The position numbers and the translations under genes were made by a program. A stretch of DNA of 25,881 bases from Gammaproteobacteria bacterium RIFCSPHIGHO2_12_FULL_38_11 (GTDB lineage: Bacteria; Pseudomonadota; Gammaproteobacteria; Coxiellales; Coxiellaceae): NCBI GenBank assembly GCA_001801515.1, contig MGXX01000029.1, positions 35,403 through 61,283 on the forward strand. Direction: 5' to 3'. The notes under the pieces were generated by a model. It saw only the letters and a list, made by a program, of their open reading frames with translations, searched no databases and was not told the origin of the DNA. This document shows positions 7,943-15,526 of the stretch, one piece after another (position 1 is the first letter of the stretch; each line of letters starts with the position of its first letter).

Positions 7943-8098
7943 ATTGGGTTCAAAAGTTTGCAAGAAAACATCGACATAACCACCAGTGGCGGCAAGCTAA
8001 TCTTTCATATTTTCAGTGCGTTAGCGGAATTTGAACGCGACCTCATCAAAGAGCGAACCAATACAGGTTTAAAAGCAGCGCGTGCAATGGGCTACGCT
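7943..8098 (+). pseudogene. Serine recombinase (resolvase/invertase) fragment
   Basis: The frame reads IGFKSLQENIDITTSGGKL, then HIFSALAEFERDLIKERT and GLKAARAMG. This is the conserved middle part of Pin/Tn3-type serine recombinases (the region after the catalytic domain and the start of helix E). The N-terminal catalytic part with the active serine and the C-terminal helix-turn-helix are both missing, and the sequence loses similarity after AMGY. It lies 60 nt after the integrase. It is a dead remnant of a second mobile element. Confidence 0.82.
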
Positions 8099-8215
8099 TC
8101 GTGTGGATATGTGAGTAAGTTACTTATTAAGATAAAATTTAATTTCAACTCGACTGTTCATTGCAGTTGCTGCACGTTTCAAGCTCTTCAATGTCATATT
8201 GCAATTATGTTCTAG

Positions 8216-8317
8216 ACGTTTCCTGACCCACATTTTGTGTGTTATAAAACGGATCGAGCGGAGATTTCAGTAAGGAAAAAGTCAATTATAAATGGTAAAC
8301 TGCCGTCTAAAGTTTGA
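8216..8317 (+). pseudogene. DUF4160 gene fragment
   Basis: The frame from 8216 to the TGA at 8315-8317 reads FPDPHFVCYKTDRAEISVRK and ends NGKLPSKV. This fits the DUF4160 pattern (PPHFHV-Y, A-I-I, G-LP) with the N-terminal beta-strand and the C-terminal helix missing. DUF4160 genes very often stand immediately before a DUF2442 gene, exactly as here, and this supports the call. It is too short to function. Recognised by pattern only. Confidence 0.6.
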
Positions 8318-8328
8318 GGTAATAATTT

Positions 8329-8586
8329 ATGTATTGGGATGTTGTTTTTGTAAAACCAGAAAAAAATTTTACACTGCATGTTAAATTCGCCAACGGTCTA
8401 GAAGGAAAGGTGCGTTTTATGCCGTCGAGTTTAAAACGAAGTATTTTTCAAATGCTTCAAGATAAACCGTATTTTGAAACAGTGTATGTAGATCACGGCG
8501 TTGTAACGTGATCAGAAGATTTAGACTTGGCGCCCGATGCAATGCATGACGCCATAAAAGAAAAGGGTGAGTGGATCCTATCTTAA
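8329..8586 (+). pseudogene. DUF2442 protein gene with in-frame TGA at the conserved Trp
   Basis: ATG at 8329, preceded by TTTGAGGTAATAATTT. The frame reads DVVFVKPEKNFTLHVKFANG, runs to VYVDHGVVT, meets TGA at 8509-8511, and continues in the same frame as SEDLDLAPDAMHDAIK and GEWILS to TAA at 8584-8586. DUF2442 proteins usually have a Trp or similar residue just where the TGA lies (VVTW-DLDLAPD), so a TGG to TGA change is the simplest explanation. The translated part (60 residues) ends before the C-terminal helix. The gene is paired with the DUF4160 remnant. Most likely a recent pseudogene. Confidence 0.75.
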
Positions 8587-8604
8587 TATACTGAGGCGAT
8601 AGCA

Positions 8605-8805
8605 ATGCAACGTTTACTAATTATTCTTGGCATCATCTGCATTTTAATTGGCATTGCTTGGCCATTAATTAAAAAATTAAACATTGGAAACCTGCCGGGC
8701 GATATTATCATTAAAAAACAAAGTTTTTCTTTTTATTTTCCAATTACAACATGCATCATTATTAGCATCGTGATTAGTGTATTATTTTGGATTTTTAAAC
8801 GGTAA
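8605..8805 (+). CDS. DUF2905 small membrane protein
   Basis: 66 residues with two transmembrane helices (about 3-22 and 45-63) joined by the family block LNIGNLPGDIIIKKQSFSFY. This is the DUF2905 pattern (LPGDI then F-FYFPI), and the length is normal for the family. The function of DUF2905 is not known; it is an inner-membrane protein. It is the first gene of a tight plus-strand run, with the next ATG 5 nt after its stop, so an operon with the MazG-like gene is likely. Confidence 0.85.
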   Translation: MQRLLIILGIICILIGIAWPLIKKLNIGNLPGDIIIKKQSFSFYFPITTCIIISIVISVLFWIFKR

Positions 8806-8810
8806 TTAAT

Positions 8811-9185
8811 ATGAATATATTAGAAAAATTAAAACAATTAGAAATTGAAGCATCTGATTATGGCTTTAAATGGGAAAATCCGCATCAAATTATGTCTCAG
8901 ATAAAAAGCAAGTGTGATGAAATTGATGAACATTTAAATAATCACGATTCAGATAAGTCAAAATTACAAGAGGAAATTGGTGATCTATTGCACGCCGTAT
9001 TTTCGCTCACTGTTTTTTGTCAGTTTGATCCAAAAACAACGCTTGAAAATAGCGTGAATAAATTTGAACGTCGCTTTAATCAAGTAAAATTCCTGGCGCA
9101 AGAAAAGGAATTGGAAACGCTTAATGACATGTCGTTCGATGAGTTAATGCAATTCTGGGATCAAGCTAAGAAAGAAGTAGGGTGA
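8811..9185 (+). CDS. MazG-like nucleotide pyrophosphohydrolase
   Basis: 124 residues, all-alpha. The block KLQEEIGDLLHAVFSLTVFC (residues about 56-75) carries the EE-x-x-D metal-binding signature of the MazG/all-alpha NTP pyrophosphatase fold. An earlier helix has IKSKCDEIDEH, supplying further acidic residues, and NKFERRF resembles the MazG C-terminal helix. It matches a single MazG domain, shorter than the two-domain E. coli MazG. Expected role: hydrolysis of NTPs or dNTPs to the monophosphate, as house-cleaning. The ATG lies 5 nt after the DUF2905 gene, and the hotdog gene begins 1 nt after this stop, so they are co-transcribed. Substrate unknown. Confidence 0.8.
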   Translation: MNILEKLKQLEIEASDYGFKWENPHQIMSQIKSKCDEIDEHLNNHDSDKSKLQEEIGDLLHAVFSLTVFCQFDPKTTLENSVNKFERRFNQVKFLAQEKELETLNDMSFDELMQFWDQAKKEVG

Positions 9186-9186
9186 T

Positions 9187-9693
9187 ATGCAAAATAACTT
9201 ACCCACTATAAAAAATATTTCCATGCAAGAAGCTGCAGCACCGGATGGCGTATGTTTTGGCTGTGGTCATAAAAATGCAGATGGTTTGCAAATTAAAAGT
9301 TATTGGGATACGGACAATGTGCACGTCATCATGACGCACACACCAGATGCACGCTATATCGGTTGGCCGCACTTGGTTTATGGTGGATTAATCGCTTGTC
9401 TTGTTGATTGCCATAGCAATTGGACTGCCATGGCATATCATTATCGCGCTGAAAATAGAGAAGCAGGATCATTGCCACGAATCGATTGTGTGACTGGATC
9501 ACTCGGTTTGAAATATGTTAGGCCAACACCAATGGGTGTGCCATTAATACTCAAAGCTCACGTTGAAGGTGAGGTTTCACGTAAGACGCGCGTACTATGT
9601 GAAGTGTATGCGGGTGATACATTGACAGTCGTAAGTGATTCCATTTTTGTTCGTGTCGACGTAGGGCATTTAGCAAAAACAGCGCATAAATAA
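9187..9693 (+). CDS. PaaI/THEM4-like hotdog-fold thioesterase
   Basis: 168 residues. The pattern CFGCGHKNADGLQIKSYWD (residues about 23-41) is the start typical of THEM4/PaaI-like hotdog proteins. It is followed by GWPHLVYGGLIACLVDCHSN (about 58-77), the central hotdog helix with its G-G and an acidic residue. Such proteins hydrolyse acyl-CoA thioesters. Here the usual Asp/Glu after the GG helix appears as VDC, so activity is plausible but the substrate is unknown. The gene starts 1 nt after the MazG-like stop, and the GGTGAT overlapping that stop can act as its Shine-Dalgarno. Confidence 0.82.
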   Translation: MQNNLPTIKNISMQEAAAPDGVCFGCGHKNADGLQIKSYWDTDNVHVIMTHTPDARYIGWPHLVYGGLIACLVDCHSNWTAMAYHYRAENREAGSLPRIDCVTGSLGLKYVRPTPMGVPLILKAHVEGEVSRKTRVLCEVYAGDTLTVVSDSIFVRVDVGHLAKTAHK

Positions 9694-9733
9694 CAAACTG
9701 CGAATATGATGCTCTAGATTAGGAATAAACAAG

Positions 9734-10081
9734 ATGAAAAAAATCACCATTTATCACAATCCACGCTGTTCAAAATCGCGTGAAGCACTCGCATTACTGC
9801 AAGAAAAAAATTGTGCTTTAGAAATTGTGGAATATTTAAAACTACCACTAAATAAATCACAAATTAAAACTCTTTTAAAACAATTGCAGCTGAAACCAAT
9901 TGAGATGATTCGTATTAAAGAGGAATGTTTTTCAAAGCTTGGGTTATCCAAAACATCAACCGATGCTGAATTAATTAATGCGATGGTGGAAAATCCGATT
10001 CTGATTGAGCGCCCCATTATTACTGATGGTGAAAAGGCAGTAATTGGCAGACCACCGGAAAATGCGCTAAAATTGTTATAA
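9734..10081 (+). CDS. arsC: ArsC-family (arsenate reductase-like) thioredoxin-fold protein
   Basis: 115 residues, the normal length for the glutaredoxin-dependent ArsC/YfgD family. Visible: NPRCSKSR (9-16) with catalytic C12, R60 (EMIRIKE), R93 (IERPII) and R106 (IGRPPE), i.e. the Cys plus three Arg of the family. Known members reduce arsenate to arsenite using glutathione/glutaredoxin, but many chromosomal YfgD-type copies have no proven arsenic role, and no arsenic resistance genes adjoin it here. The ATG at 9734 follows AGGAATAAACAAG. It probably belongs to the same run as the hotdog gene, after a 40-nt gap. Confidence 0.88.
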   Translation: MKKITIYHNPRCSKSREALALLQEKNCALEIVEYLKLPLNKSQIKTLLKQLQLKPIEMIRIKEECFSKLGLSKTSTDAELINAMVENPILIERPIITDGEKAVIGRPPENALKLL

Positions 10082-10149
10082 GCTTAGATATTCACCTCAT
10101 GATTGCGCATAGATGGTTTGAGATAATGTTAACAGGTTGGGATGTTAAA

Positions 10150-10650
10150 ATGCAGGATGAAAAACATAAAACTGGAGTGCGTGCTTATTACCCTATTTTT
10201 TTAATTGCTGCCTATATTTTTGGTGTAAGCGCGATTAATAATTTTCAGAACGAAAATATGAATTGGTCAGGATTGATGAATCAATTTATGGCTGGTTTTT
10301 TTCTTGTATTTTCCGCATTTAAATTATTAGACATCAAAGGCTTTGCAACTGGATATGCTACATATGATTTACTTGCAAAAAAGGTATATTCATATGGATT
10401 TATTTATCCATTTTTAGAATTAGCGCTTGGTATTTTATACCTTGGAGAATGGATGCCAACAGCGACACAATGGCTGACGATTATCATCATGAGTTTTTCA
10501 AGTATGGGCGTCATCAATAGCCTGCTCAAAAAACAAAAATTCACCTGCGCCTGTTTGGGAACGATTTTGAAAGTGCCATTATCGATTATCACATTGGTTG
10601 AAGATTTATTAATGGTATTGTTGGCGGTGGTTGCATTGTTATCACGATAA
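10150..10650 (+). CDS. MauE/DoxX-like membrane protein
   Basis: 166 residues from the ATG at 10150, preceded by GGGATGTTAAA; a frame from 10099 (183 residues) has no Shine-Dalgarno and adds unlikely N-terminal residues, so the start is uncertain. Four transmembrane helices are visible. The C-terminal part KFTCACLGTILKVPLSIITL followed by VEDLLMVLLA is characteristic of the MauE-like family. The Cys pair near the end of helix 3 suggests a redox or metal role. MauE itself helps mature methylamine dehydrogenase, but no mau genes are here, so the actual role is unknown. Last gene of the run before a large palindrome. Confidence 0.8.
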   Translation: MQDEKHKTGVRAYYPIFLIAAYIFGVSAINNFQNENMNWSGLMNQFMAGFFLVFSAFKLLDIKGFATGYATYDLLAKKVYSYGFIYPFLELALGILYLGEWMPTATQWLTIIIMSFSSMGVINSLLKKQKFTCACLGTILKVPLSIITLVEDLLMVLLAVVALLSR

Positions 10651-10686
10651 CCCATTCTATTTTTACCTGTGATGTGTGTTGCTCTC

Positions 10687-10752
10687 ACGGCAGAAATGAC
10701 CTATACTACCAATTTGCCGAGGCAGATTGTGACTATAGGTCATTTCTGCCGT
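10687..10752. repeat. 66-nt palindromic element (19-bp perfect arms plus inner stem)
   Basis: Exact symmetry about 10719.5. The arm at 10687-10705 (ACGGCAGAAATGACCTATA) is the exact reverse complement of 10734-10752. Inside, 10710-10718 pairs with 10721-10729 with one G-U pair, leaving only a 4x4 internal loop. The transcript would fold into a single long hairpin. It sits 36 nt after the MauE-like stop and 33 nt before the ATPase start, so it may terminate transcription, although no clear U-tract follows. A REP/MITE-type dispersed element is the alternative. Confidence 0.7.
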
Positions 10753-10785
10753 AAAACCATAAAAATCATAACTGGTTGATTGATC

Positions 10786-11922
10786 ATGAAACGTTATATT
10801 GCGCCTTTTATTCTCCAAGATCTAAAAAAGAAAATGGTTTTTATTGGTGGACCGCGTCAAGTGGGAAAAACCATATTAAGCAAAAGTATATGCCGTGATT
10901 ATAAAGAAAATCGGTATTTAAATTTGGATTTAGACAGCGACCGAAAAATTATTTTAAAGCATCAGTGGCCGCAAGACGATCAATTGATTGTATTCGACGA
11001 ATTGCATAAATATCCTCGATGGAAGCGGTGGATTAAAGGTGTTTATGATACTAAACCCGAACATCAACAATATTTAGTGACAGGTTCTGCACGATTAGAT
11101 GTATATCGACGTGGTGGGGATTCATTAATGGGACGATATCATTATTGGCGTCTGCATCCATTTACGTTGGACGAACATCCTGCAAAAATTTCTCAAACAG
11201 AAGCATATGAACGTCTTATGACTGTGGGTGGTTTTCCTGAGCCATTTATTAATGCAGATAAACGTGAAGCAAATCGCTGGCGCGTTGAGCGTTTTTTGAA
11301 AGTAATTCGTGAAGATGTACGAGATCTTGCGAATATTCGAGAAATTCAGTTGCTGCCGTTATTTGTTGATGCATTGCGTGAGCGTGTGAGCGGTATGATT
11401 TCATTTGCGAATTTAGCGCGTGATTTAGAAATTGCACCGAAAACAGCGAAATCATGGTTGAGTTTATTAGAACGCCTATATTTATTATTTCCAATTTATC
11501 CGCTCACTAAAAATGTTCCCCGTGGTATTCAAAAACCTATCAAAGTATATTTTTATGATAATGCGGATTGTGAAAATGATCCCGCAGTACGATTAGAAAA
11601 CTTGGTTGCAACGCATTTATTAAAACGATTACAATTTAGAGAAGATTATTTTGGTGAACGTTGTAGTTTGCATTACATTCGCGATCGTGATGACAGAGAA
11701 GTTGATTTTGTCACGGTGATTGACGGAAAAGTAATAGATTTAATTGAAGTAAAATTGAAGGACAGCGAAATATCTTCTGCATTAAAATATTATCAACAAT
11801 TATTGAAACCAAAACAAACCGTGCAAATTGTTGGAAAATTAGAGCGACCATTTGAACAAAATGGAATTCGCGTTACCAACCCAATTGAATTTTTCAAAGA
11901 TCCGCCGTGGGAAAATGTTTAA
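10786..11922 (+). CDS. AAA ATPase with DUF4143 domain
   Basis: 378 residues from the ATG at 10786; a TTG two codons earlier is less likely. Walker A is GGPRQVGKT (21-29), Walker B LIVFDEL (67-73), then a sensor-like YLVTGSARL (about 97-105) and RGGDSLMGRY. The C-terminal DUF4143 part ends with EVDFVTVIDGKVIDLIEVKL, a D...E-x-K pattern typical of the PD-(D/E)xK-like tail in this family. Proteins of this AAA_14/DUF4143 family are common and scattered in bacteria and archaea and often accompany mobile or defence regions; their biological role is poorly known. It stands alone just after the palindromic element. Intact by length and motifs. Confidence 0.92.
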   Translation: MKRYIAPFILQDLKKKMVFIGGPRQVGKTILSKSICRDYKENRYLNLDLDSDRKIILKHQWPQDDQLIVFDELHKYPRWKRWIKGVYDTKPEHQQYLVTGSARLDVYRRGGDSLMGRYHYWRLHPFTLDEHPAKISQTEAYERLMTVGGFPEPFINADKREANRWRVERFLKVIREDVRDLANIREIQLLPLFVDALRERVSGMISFANLARDLEIAPKTAKSWLSLLERLYLLFPIYPLTKNVPRGIQKPIKVYFYDNADCENDPAVRLENLVATHLLKRLQFREDYFGERCSLHYIRDRDDREVDFVTVIDGKVIDLIEVKLKDSEISSALKYYQQLLKPKQTVQIVGKLERPFEQNGIRVTNPIEFFKDPPWENV

Positions 11923-12002
11923 TGGCGCTCGTAATTAACGCTGCGTAAACACGAATAGTCATGTAAACTAAAACAAACAAACTGACTATAATAGGGATTC
12001 TA

Positions 12003-12173
12003 ATGATAGCAATATTTATTGTCTTGTTAATAATTGAAATCGGATGTGCTATTTTTATGCGATCAGTAGCTGAAAAACGAGACGCTAATACTGGCGTATG
12101 GTTTATTATTGGTCTTATTATAGGACCTTTCGCATTTATTTTTATTCCCTTTATTAAAAATAGAAAACTCTAA
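12003..12173 (+). CDS. Small two-helix membrane protein
   Basis: 56 residues, too short for most gene lists. ATG at 12003 with AGGGA 7-11 nt upstream, and a TATAAT at about 11985-11990 as a possible -10. Residues 3-18 are a transmembrane helix. Then comes a charged loop (MRSVAEKRDANTGVW), then a second helix with GLIIGPFAFIFIPF and a basic end. The layout (hydrophobic helix, A-x-K-x-R, W-x-x-G-x-x-x-GP) resembles small membrane proteins found widely in bacteria without known function. The next gene starts 7 nt after its stop. Confidence 0.65.
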   Translation: MIAIFIVLLIIEIGCAIFMRSVAEKRDANTGVWFIIGLIIGPFAFIFIPFIKNRKL

Positions 12174-12180
12174 TATCACA

Positions 12181-12642
12181 ATGACGACCATCTTGTTTTT
12201 TTTAGCATTGTTTTTTCTTGGTCGAAAGTGGGTTAAGTCTCGCTGCTTTGCGACAATATTCTTCTTCTGGCTCGGTGCAATCAATGTCATGGAGATGTTT
12301 ACATATCTGCCCAATAGAGCATTTATCGACGGCGATATTACCGAATTTTATGATGGATTTGGTATTTCGCCGTTTTGGATTGTTATTCCTGGAACTATGT
12401 TGGTGTTATGGGGATTGCATCGCTTTTATAGCAAGGAAACTCATAAGCTATACGCATTATTTCGGAGCAAGAGTTATGGTATTAAACGTTTTTTACTTTA
12501 TTTAACTTTTTGGCCTTTAACAATGACTTTTGTTTACTGGGTAATGCCAAAGCAATACATAGCGTTATCTTTTCTGGCAAATATTATATCGATTTTAATC
12601 GTGATTTATTTGGCAATCTTGGCGGATCCTAGTAAAGAATGA
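12181..12642 (+). CDS. Hypothetical integral membrane protein, possibly an N-terminally truncated protein
   Basis: 153 residues with about four hydrophobic segments. No recognised catalytic motif. The block LGAINVMEMFTYLPNRAFID followed by GDITEFYDGFGISPFWI recalls the C-terminal part of longer M50-like membrane proteins, in which a similar P-x-R-x-F...GD...GxxISP stretch occurs. The HExxH part of that family is not present, so this may be a truncated relative (weak inference). The ATG at 12181 lacks a good Shine-Dalgarno and may depend on coupling to the small gene ending 7 nt upstream. Confidence 0.6.
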   Translation: MTTILFFLALFFLGRKWVKSRCFATIFFFWLGAINVMEMFTYLPNRAFIDGDITEFYDGFGISPFWIVIPGTMLVLWGLHRFYSKETHKLYALFRSKSYGIKRFLLYLTFWPLTMTFVYWVMPKQYIALSFLANIISILIVIYLAILADPSKE

Positions 12643-12750
12643 ATGGCTGCATCGCCCCGTGTGAGGGGTCCTATAGGAAGCAATGGCATTCGGTTAAGCG
12701 CTAATATCTGATAGACTTCCGCCTTTGCAAAAAAGGAAAGGAAATGTCAG

Positions 12751-12924
12751 ATGGAAATGCAATCACAAATCGATTTTTGGAATCAATTACAAGTCCTGAT
12801 GTGTGTTTACGATGAAAATAAAGCTAGTCTGAAGACAAAATCTGGCAAAGAATGCATCCGACAAATCACAAAGCAGATTCAGGCGTTTGTTGAAAAGGAT
12901 CGAATAGGACTTAACTCAAAATAA
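12751..12924 (+). CDS. Small hypothetical protein
   Basis: 57 residues, ATG at 12751. An AGGAAAGGAA tract ends 7 nt upstream and makes a plausible ribosome binding site. The protein is polar and probably helical (MEMQSQIDFWNQLQVLM at the start, then many Lys/Gln). It contains no known motif or transmembrane segment. It runs convergent with the lipoprotein gene ending at 12927, with only 2 nt between the stops. Could be a genuine small protein or chance; function unknown. Confidence 0.45.
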   Translation: MEMQSQIDFWNQLQVLMCVYDENKASLKTKSGKECIRQITKQIQAFVEKDRIGLNSK

Positions 12925-12926
12925 TC

Positions 12927-13316
12927 TTAATTTCTTTTTAGCGGCACTTGCATAAGAGCGGGATATCGATAAGCAGCACCATCACCGGCATCAATCGCAC
13001 CACCAATAAGTCCACCAAATATAATATTGCCCGCCAACATCGGTTTTGTCCTAGATTCAAAGGTTTTCACATCCTTCAGATAACCTCTTTTTTGACAGGT
13101 GACCGCCATCGCTTGCTCGCTTCGATGCACAGTAACAGAACCTGGGGTGCCATTCACAATCCACTTTCCTTTATTATTTTCTAATACGCATTGCGCACCG
13201 TTCACAGGCGGTGTTTGTACTGCCACTTTCTGTGATGTGCCGTCAACGATTGACGCACAGCCTGACAATAATGAAACACTTGAAACAAGCGCAATAGTCA
13301 TGATTAATTTTTTCAT
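12927..13316 (-). CDS. Putative outer-membrane lipoprotein
   Basis: 129 residues from the ATG at 13316, chosen because TTGGAAA precedes it and it begins the signal peptide (MKKLIMTIALVSSVSLLSGC). The lipobox is LLSGC with lipidated Cys20. After it comes ASIVDGTSQKVAVQTPPVNG, a Cys pair (QCVLEN and VTCQKRGY), and a glycine-rich hydrophobic stretch (IIFGGLIGGAIDAGDGAAY) before RYPALMQVPL. This pattern is common among short proteobacterial lipoproteins of unknown function; the two remaining Cys could form a disulfide. It is alone on its strand here. Confidence 0.8.
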   Translation of the reverse strand: MKKLIMTIALVSSVSLLSGCASIVDGTSQKVAVQTPPVNGAQCVLENNKGKWIVNGTPGSVTVHRSEQAMAVTCQKRGYLKDVKTFESRTKPMLAGNIIFGGLIGGAIDAGDGAAYRYPALMQVPLKRN

Positions 13317-13377
13317 TGTTTTTTCCAAGTACAATTGATGTCAAAAATTATTTAATTTTGTGTATTCTAATCAGCAT

Positions 13378-13845
13378 TTATGACGCATTAATTACATTCG
13401 CAGTAATCGTATTACCCGAGATCGAAAAAACACACTTCATTTGTGTTCTTGGGGCCCAACCAGAATTTGTGTAAGTAACAGTAATCGGCGAATTTTCAGC
13501 GGTTTTAATCGCATCTATAGTACAAATCTTATAATTAGTTGCGCTAAAAAGGTATATTCTGGCGTGGTAAACATTACCTTGCCAATACCCACTGATTGAA
13601 TTTAAATATTGATGATCCATACCTGCTGATGAAGGCAATGTTTGGTTTGTTGGTGCAGGTGAAAAGTGATATTGCTCAAAGTCTATGCCACCTGGATCAC
13701 CATCTGGAATTATATCCACAGTGGCTTGATCATTAACAACAACGTTAAGTTTAGAACCATTAATTTGCGCAGTTGATGCATATGACGCCATAGGAATGAT
13801 TGTGATACATAGACAACGCAATAACATTAACAGAAAATTTTTCAT
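13378..13845 (-). CDS. Secreted hypothetical protein
   Basis: 155 residues with a signal peptide (MKNFLLMLLRCLCITIIPMA, then SYA-ST) and a mature part that looks all-beta, rich in Thr/Ser/Asn. Two Cys (YKICTID and MKCVFSI) probably form a disulfide. AGAGGATAAAA precedes the ATG at 13845. It lies 10 nt downstream of another secreted-protein gene on the same strand, and the two probably form an operon. No family was recognised. Exported to periplasm or beyond. Confidence 0.75.
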   Translation of the reverse strand: MKNFLLMLLRCLCITIIPMASYASTAQINGSKLNVVVNDQATVDIIPDGDPGGIDFEQYHFSPAPTNQTLPSSAGMDHQYLNSISGYWQGNVYHARIYLFSATNYKICTIDAIKTAENSPITVTYTNSGWAPRTQMKCVFSISGNTITANVINAS

Positions 13846-13855
13846 TTTTATCCTC

Positions 13856-14320
13856 TTAATTTGCTATGGTTAAAGTCACGTTTTGTCCCGCTGTTTGCAA
13901 GCTACACGTAATAGGTTTTGAACCCGGCGTGTAGGGAATATTTTTTATGAATTCAGCAGAGATAAGCTTGGATGTGTCAGAATTCAAATCTAATTTAAGT
14001 TCGCAAAAAGTTGATTCTTCGCTCCAGTTACCATAAAAAATATCAACAACAGTTTCACTGACTAGCTGGTCTTGCAATGATGGGCCGTCGTTTACACCAT
14101 GTAAAAATGTCCATATGCTGTCATTTGGTAGCAAGCCACCAGTAAACGGCGCATTAGGATCAAACATATTAGGATTTCCACCAAAAAAACTGACGCCGTC
14201 AGTAGGGCCAGAAATTTGTGTATTAATAGTCAATTTAACTTCTGGCAGCACTTTTCCCTGAGCGAATGCAAAACTTGGTAATAATAAAAATAAAGCTATA
14301 GCTGTAGTCACAAACCTCAT
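13856..14320 (-). CDS. Secreted hypothetical protein
   Basis: 154 residues. Signal peptide MRFVTTAIALFLLLPSFAFA followed by QGKVLPEV. The mature protein appears beta-rich, has a Gly/Asn/Pro stretch (FFGGNPNMFDPNAPFTGG) and two Cys (TFCELKL and ITCSLQT) near the end, the same placement as in its downstream neighbour, which hints at a shared fold. GAGAGGATTAG lies upstream of the ATG at 14320. It lies 22 nt downstream of the SPFH gene on the same strand, so co-transcription is possible. No known family. Confidence 0.75.
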   Translation of the reverse strand: MRFVTTAIALFLLLPSFAFAQGKVLPEVKLTINTQISGPTDGVSFFGGNPNMFDPNAPFTGGLLPNDSIWTFLHGVNDGPSLQDQLVSETVVDIFYGNWSEESTFCELKLDLNSDTSKLISAEFIKNIPYTPGSKPITCSLQTAGQNVTLTIAN

Positions 14321-14342
14321 AATCTAATCCTCTCTTTTATCA

Positions 14343-15272
14343 CTAATTACTTTTATCAACCTTTTCTGTTTCTTGCGCAGCCTTCACTTGATTGCCAACA
14401 ATAAATGAATCTCGAATTTGACTCATAAAATCATTAACACTGCTTGGTGAATGCGGCATTAAAATAGTATTTGAATTACCGGACGCACCCAATTCTTTAA
14501 TCGTGTCAAAATATTGCGTCAATAAAACAATACTCATCACATCAATTTCACTGGCACTTTGTATCGATTGTTGAAAGGCAGCGATAGATTCACGCAAGCC
14601 ATTAATAATAGCGCTACGTTGATTTGCTAACCCTTTACCTTGCAATGCAGTACTTTCTGCATCCGCTTCTGCTTTTTTCACTTTTAATATTTTTTCTGCT
14701 TCACCGCGTTCTTGTGCAGCAACACGTAAACGTTGTGCTTCATTAATTTCATTCATCGCTGCTTTTACTTTTGCATCAGGGTCAATGTCCGTTACCAATG
14801 TATTCACAATGCCGTAACCAAAATTCGCCATGATTTCGCTTAATTCTGTTTTGACGCAATCAGCAATTTCTTCTTTTTTCTCAAACACATCATCTAAAAG
14901 CATTTTAGGCACGCGTGCGCGAACAGAGTCAAAAATAAAAGAACGGATTTGTTGATTAGGATCTTCTAATTTATAATGCGCTTCGAAAATTTTATCTTGC
15001 AACACTTGAAATTGCGCTGAAACTGCAATTTTGACAAACACGTTATCTTTTGTTTTCGTCTCAACAACAACATCTAATTGCTGTATTCGCATATTAATGC
15101 GCGCGGCAACACTTTCAATGAGTGGCAATTTAATATGTAAACCAGGGCTTGATGCACGTGAATATTTTCCAAATCGTTCAATAATCGCTATCGTTTGTTG
15201 TTGAACGGTGAAAAAAAGCGTGAAAATAAAAAGAAGAAAAAACATCAAAAGAAAAGAAATAAATATTAACAT
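14343..15272 (-). CDS. SPFH/Band 7 (stomatin/prohibitin-like) membrane protein
   Basis: 309 residues. An N-terminal transmembrane helix (about 1-23) is followed by the SPFH opening VQQQTIAIIERFGKYSRASS, PGLHIKLP (about 44-51), DVVVETKTKDNVFVKI, then VRARVPKMLLDDVFEKK, and a long Ala/Glu-rich coiled coil (about 185-235: EAQRLRVAAQERGEAEKILK and onward). These are the HIR/stomatin-type features. Such proteins form large membrane-bound rings that organise membrane microdomains or control membrane proteases. No NfeD partner gene adjoins it. The ATG at 15272 has AGGGC 9 nt upstream. Exact subfamily unknown. Confidence 0.9.
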   Translation of the reverse strand: MLIFISFLLMFFLLFIFTLFFTVQQQTIAIIERFGKYSRASSPGLHIKLPLIESVAARINMRIQQLDVVVETKTKDNVFVKIAVSAQFQVLQDKIFEAHYKLEDPNQQIRSFIFDSVRARVPKMLLDDVFEKKEEIADCVKTELSEIMANFGYGIVNTLVTDIDPDAKVKAAMNEINEAQRLRVAAQERGEAEKILKVKKAEADAESTALQGKGLANQRSAIINGLRESIAAFQQSIQSASEIDVMSIVLLTQYFDTIKELGASGNSNTILMPHSPSSVNDFMSQIRDSFIVGNQVKAAQETEKVDKSN

Positions 15273-15526
15273 TGGGTTTGCCCTGTTTAAATTAATGTGT
15301 TCAAAATTCTATCAACTTAAAAAATAAGTACAACCAATTTATCTGTCCATTTCAGACTGTGTTTTTCAAGCAATTGAATTACGAGAAGAATTTCTTAAGA
15401 ATTATTCCTTAAGGGGAAATTAATTTTATTTTTTGAACAAGTTGCGTTGATAATCTTGTATGCGGTGTATATTATTCGAACAAATTCACGCTATTCTCAA
15501 TGTTACTTAACAGCTGATTGAGTGAA
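15273..15526. promoter_or_regulatory. Intergenic region with a candidate rightward promoter
   Basis: The gap between the SPFH gene and the decayed gene at 15712 is 439 bp, of which 15527-15612 is a large inverted repeat (separate entry). A plausible rightward promoter is TTGATA (15447-15452), 17 nt, TATTAT (15470-15475). It would transcribe through the inverted repeat toward 15712. No gene is seen. Confidence 0.4.

Noticed and set aside
12643..12700. CCCC...GGGG hairpin after the membrane protein gene as a terminator
   Set aside because: Only a 4-bp core stem and no T-tract.
15388..15415. CTTAAGAATTATTCCTTAAG as a PmrA box
   Set aside because: The two TTAA half-sites are 10 nt apart, not 7, and no matching -10 follows.
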